The notes under the pieces were generated by a model. It was not told the origin of the DNA and made no database searches. It saw only the letters and a program-made list of their open reading frames with translations. The position numbers and the translations under genes were made by a program. A stretch of DNA of 34,160 nt, from assembly GCA_025459425.1 (NCBI GenBank), contig JALOQF010000031.1, forward strand, positions 1 through 34,160, in the 5' to 3' direction. Below, one piece after another: positions 33,514-34,160 of this stretch. The number at the start of each line of letters is the position of its first letter. Position 1 is the stretch's first letter. This DNA comes from Myxococcaceae bacterium (GTDB taxonomy: Bacteria; Myxococcota; Myxococcia; Myxococcales; Myxococcaceae).

Positions 33514-34160
33514 ATGCCGCTCTCCGTCGAAGGCAAGGAACGTTCGTTTCACGAGAACCTCACGCTCGCCCGCACGCTGCCCGCCGTCGCCGGCATGGTG
33601 AACGTCATCGGCTACGTGAACCTGGGCTACTACACCTCGCACGTCACGGGCCGCGTCAGCGGCTTCGGCGTCAACGTCGCCAAGGAGAAGTTCACCGAGG
33701 CCGGCTTCATGCTGGGCCTCGTGGTGAGCTTCATCATCGGCGCCATGCTGGCCTCGGCCCTCATCGAGCTGGCGAAGGTGCGCCACTGGCCGCGGTACCA
33801 GCTGCCGCTCCTCATCGAGGCGCTCCTGCTGTCCATCATCACGCTCTTCGAGGTGTCGTCGTCGGTGCCCCTCACCGAGCTTCAGCCCTTCCAGAAGTTC
33901 CTCTTCGCCGTCGCGTTGAGCGTCAGCATGGGCCTGCAGAACGCGCTGGTGGCCCGCCTGTCGGGCGCCGTCGTGCGAACGACCCACGTCACCGGCGTGT
34001 CCACCGACCTCGGCATCGAGTCGGTGCGCGTCATCAAGTGGTACCTCGAGCACACGAAGGACAAGACGCTGCTCGAGCAGATGCGCGACTTCAGCGCGGT
34101 GAAGAAGGACGCGCAGCTCTACCGGGTGCGGCTCTACCTGACGATTCTGGGCAGCTTCCT
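33514..34160 (+). CDS. DUF1275 (YoaK)-family membrane protein, 5' part
   Basis: The frame is open from ATG 33514 to the end of the window (215 codons visible), so the 3' end is missing. The protein is an inner-membrane protein of the YoaK/DUF1275 type: an opening LPAVAGMVNVIGYVNLGYY, the conserved TSHVTGRVSGF, and predicted helices at GFMLGLVVSFIIGAMLAS, LPLLIEALLLSIITLFE and FLFAVALSVSMGLQNALVA, followed by the family's second signature, RTTHVTGVSTDLG. Family members usually have six helices and no known activity. A cytoplasmic charged stretch (EHTKDKTLLEQMRDFS) lies between helices. The first residues (MPLSVEGKERSFHEN) fit the family start. Confidence 0.9.
   Translation, partial: MPLSVEGKERSFHENLTLARTLPAVAGMVNVIGYVNLGYYTSHVTGRVSGFGVNVAKEKFTEAGFMLGLVVSFIIGAMLASALIELAKVRHWPRYQLPLLIEALLLSIITLFEVSSSVPLTELQPFQKFLFAVALSVSMGLQNALVARLSGAVVRTTHVTGVSTDLGIESVRVIKWYLEHTKDKTLLEQMRDFSAVKKDAQLYRVRLYLTILGSF

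Overview
The window is a 34-kb piece of a high-GC chromosome that most resembles a myxobacterium (phylum Myxococcota). The evidence is a MYXO-CTERM-type sorting signal (Cys-Gly-Cys, hydrophobic segment, Arg cluster) near 21.7 kb, two proteins with the TIGR02996 companion domain, many lipoproteins with Gly/Ser/Ala or Asp/Gly/Ala linkers, and dense two-component signalling. No rRNA, tRNA, CRISPR array or recognisable IS element was seen.

Layout. 0-1.3 kb: 3' part of a HAMP-type histidine kinase overlapping a lone receiver gene. 1.3-2.7 kb: a class-3-like aldehyde dehydrogenase on the minus strand. 2.95-7.5 kb: a tightly coupled signalling operon of FIST sensor protein, PAS histidine kinase, receiver-HDOD protein and receiver with a degenerate HD-like tail. 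7.5-9.0 kb: a lower-GC patch with a broken reading frame, an orphan toxin-like C-terminus and a possible immunity gene, bounded by 39-bp direct repeats. 9.0-13.2 kb: a small lipoprotein gene divergent from a giant TPR/DUF3857/transglutaminase-like lipoprotein. 13.2-15.9 kb: a cytochrome c-PQQ sugar dehydrogenase lipoprotein and a TIGR02996 protein, both minus strand. 16.0-16.6 kb: a Uma2-family nuclease-like gene. 16.8-19.3 kb: an OmpA protein with thrombospondin type 3 repeats and a coupled Sel1-repeat protein, minus strand. 19.4-21.8 kb: a MYXO-CTERM surface protein split by an apparent frameshift. 21.8-24.9 kb: a 1035-residue membrane-anchored protein of repeated carboxypeptidase-regulatory-like domains. 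25.1-29.4 kb: a small lipoprotein, a metzincin-like lipoprotein coupled to a HEAT-repeat protein, and a second TIGR02996 protein. 29.5-31.4 kb: a broken small gene, an NAD-dependent epimerase, and a non-coding stretch with a striking 80-bp palindromic element. 31.4-34.2 kb: a Cys-rich lipoprotein, an ECH1-like crotonase, and the 5' part of a DUF1275 (YoaK) membrane protein.

How the parts fit. The window is dominated by signal transduction and by cell-envelope proteins (five probable lipoproteins, OmpA, the MYXO-CTERM protein and the regulatory-domain repeat protein). The FIST/kinase/HDOD operon looks like one complete sensory pathway: small-ligand sensing, phosphotransfer, then two receiver outputs without DNA-binding domains. 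The most unusual region is 7.49-8.96 kb, where a toxin/immunity-like cassette appears to have entered the gap between two convergent genes and duplicated 39 bp. Several frames are broken (7.6-7.8 kb, 21.19 kb, 29.5-29.7 kb). Each could be true decay or a base-calling error, and this cannot be settled from the sequence alone.
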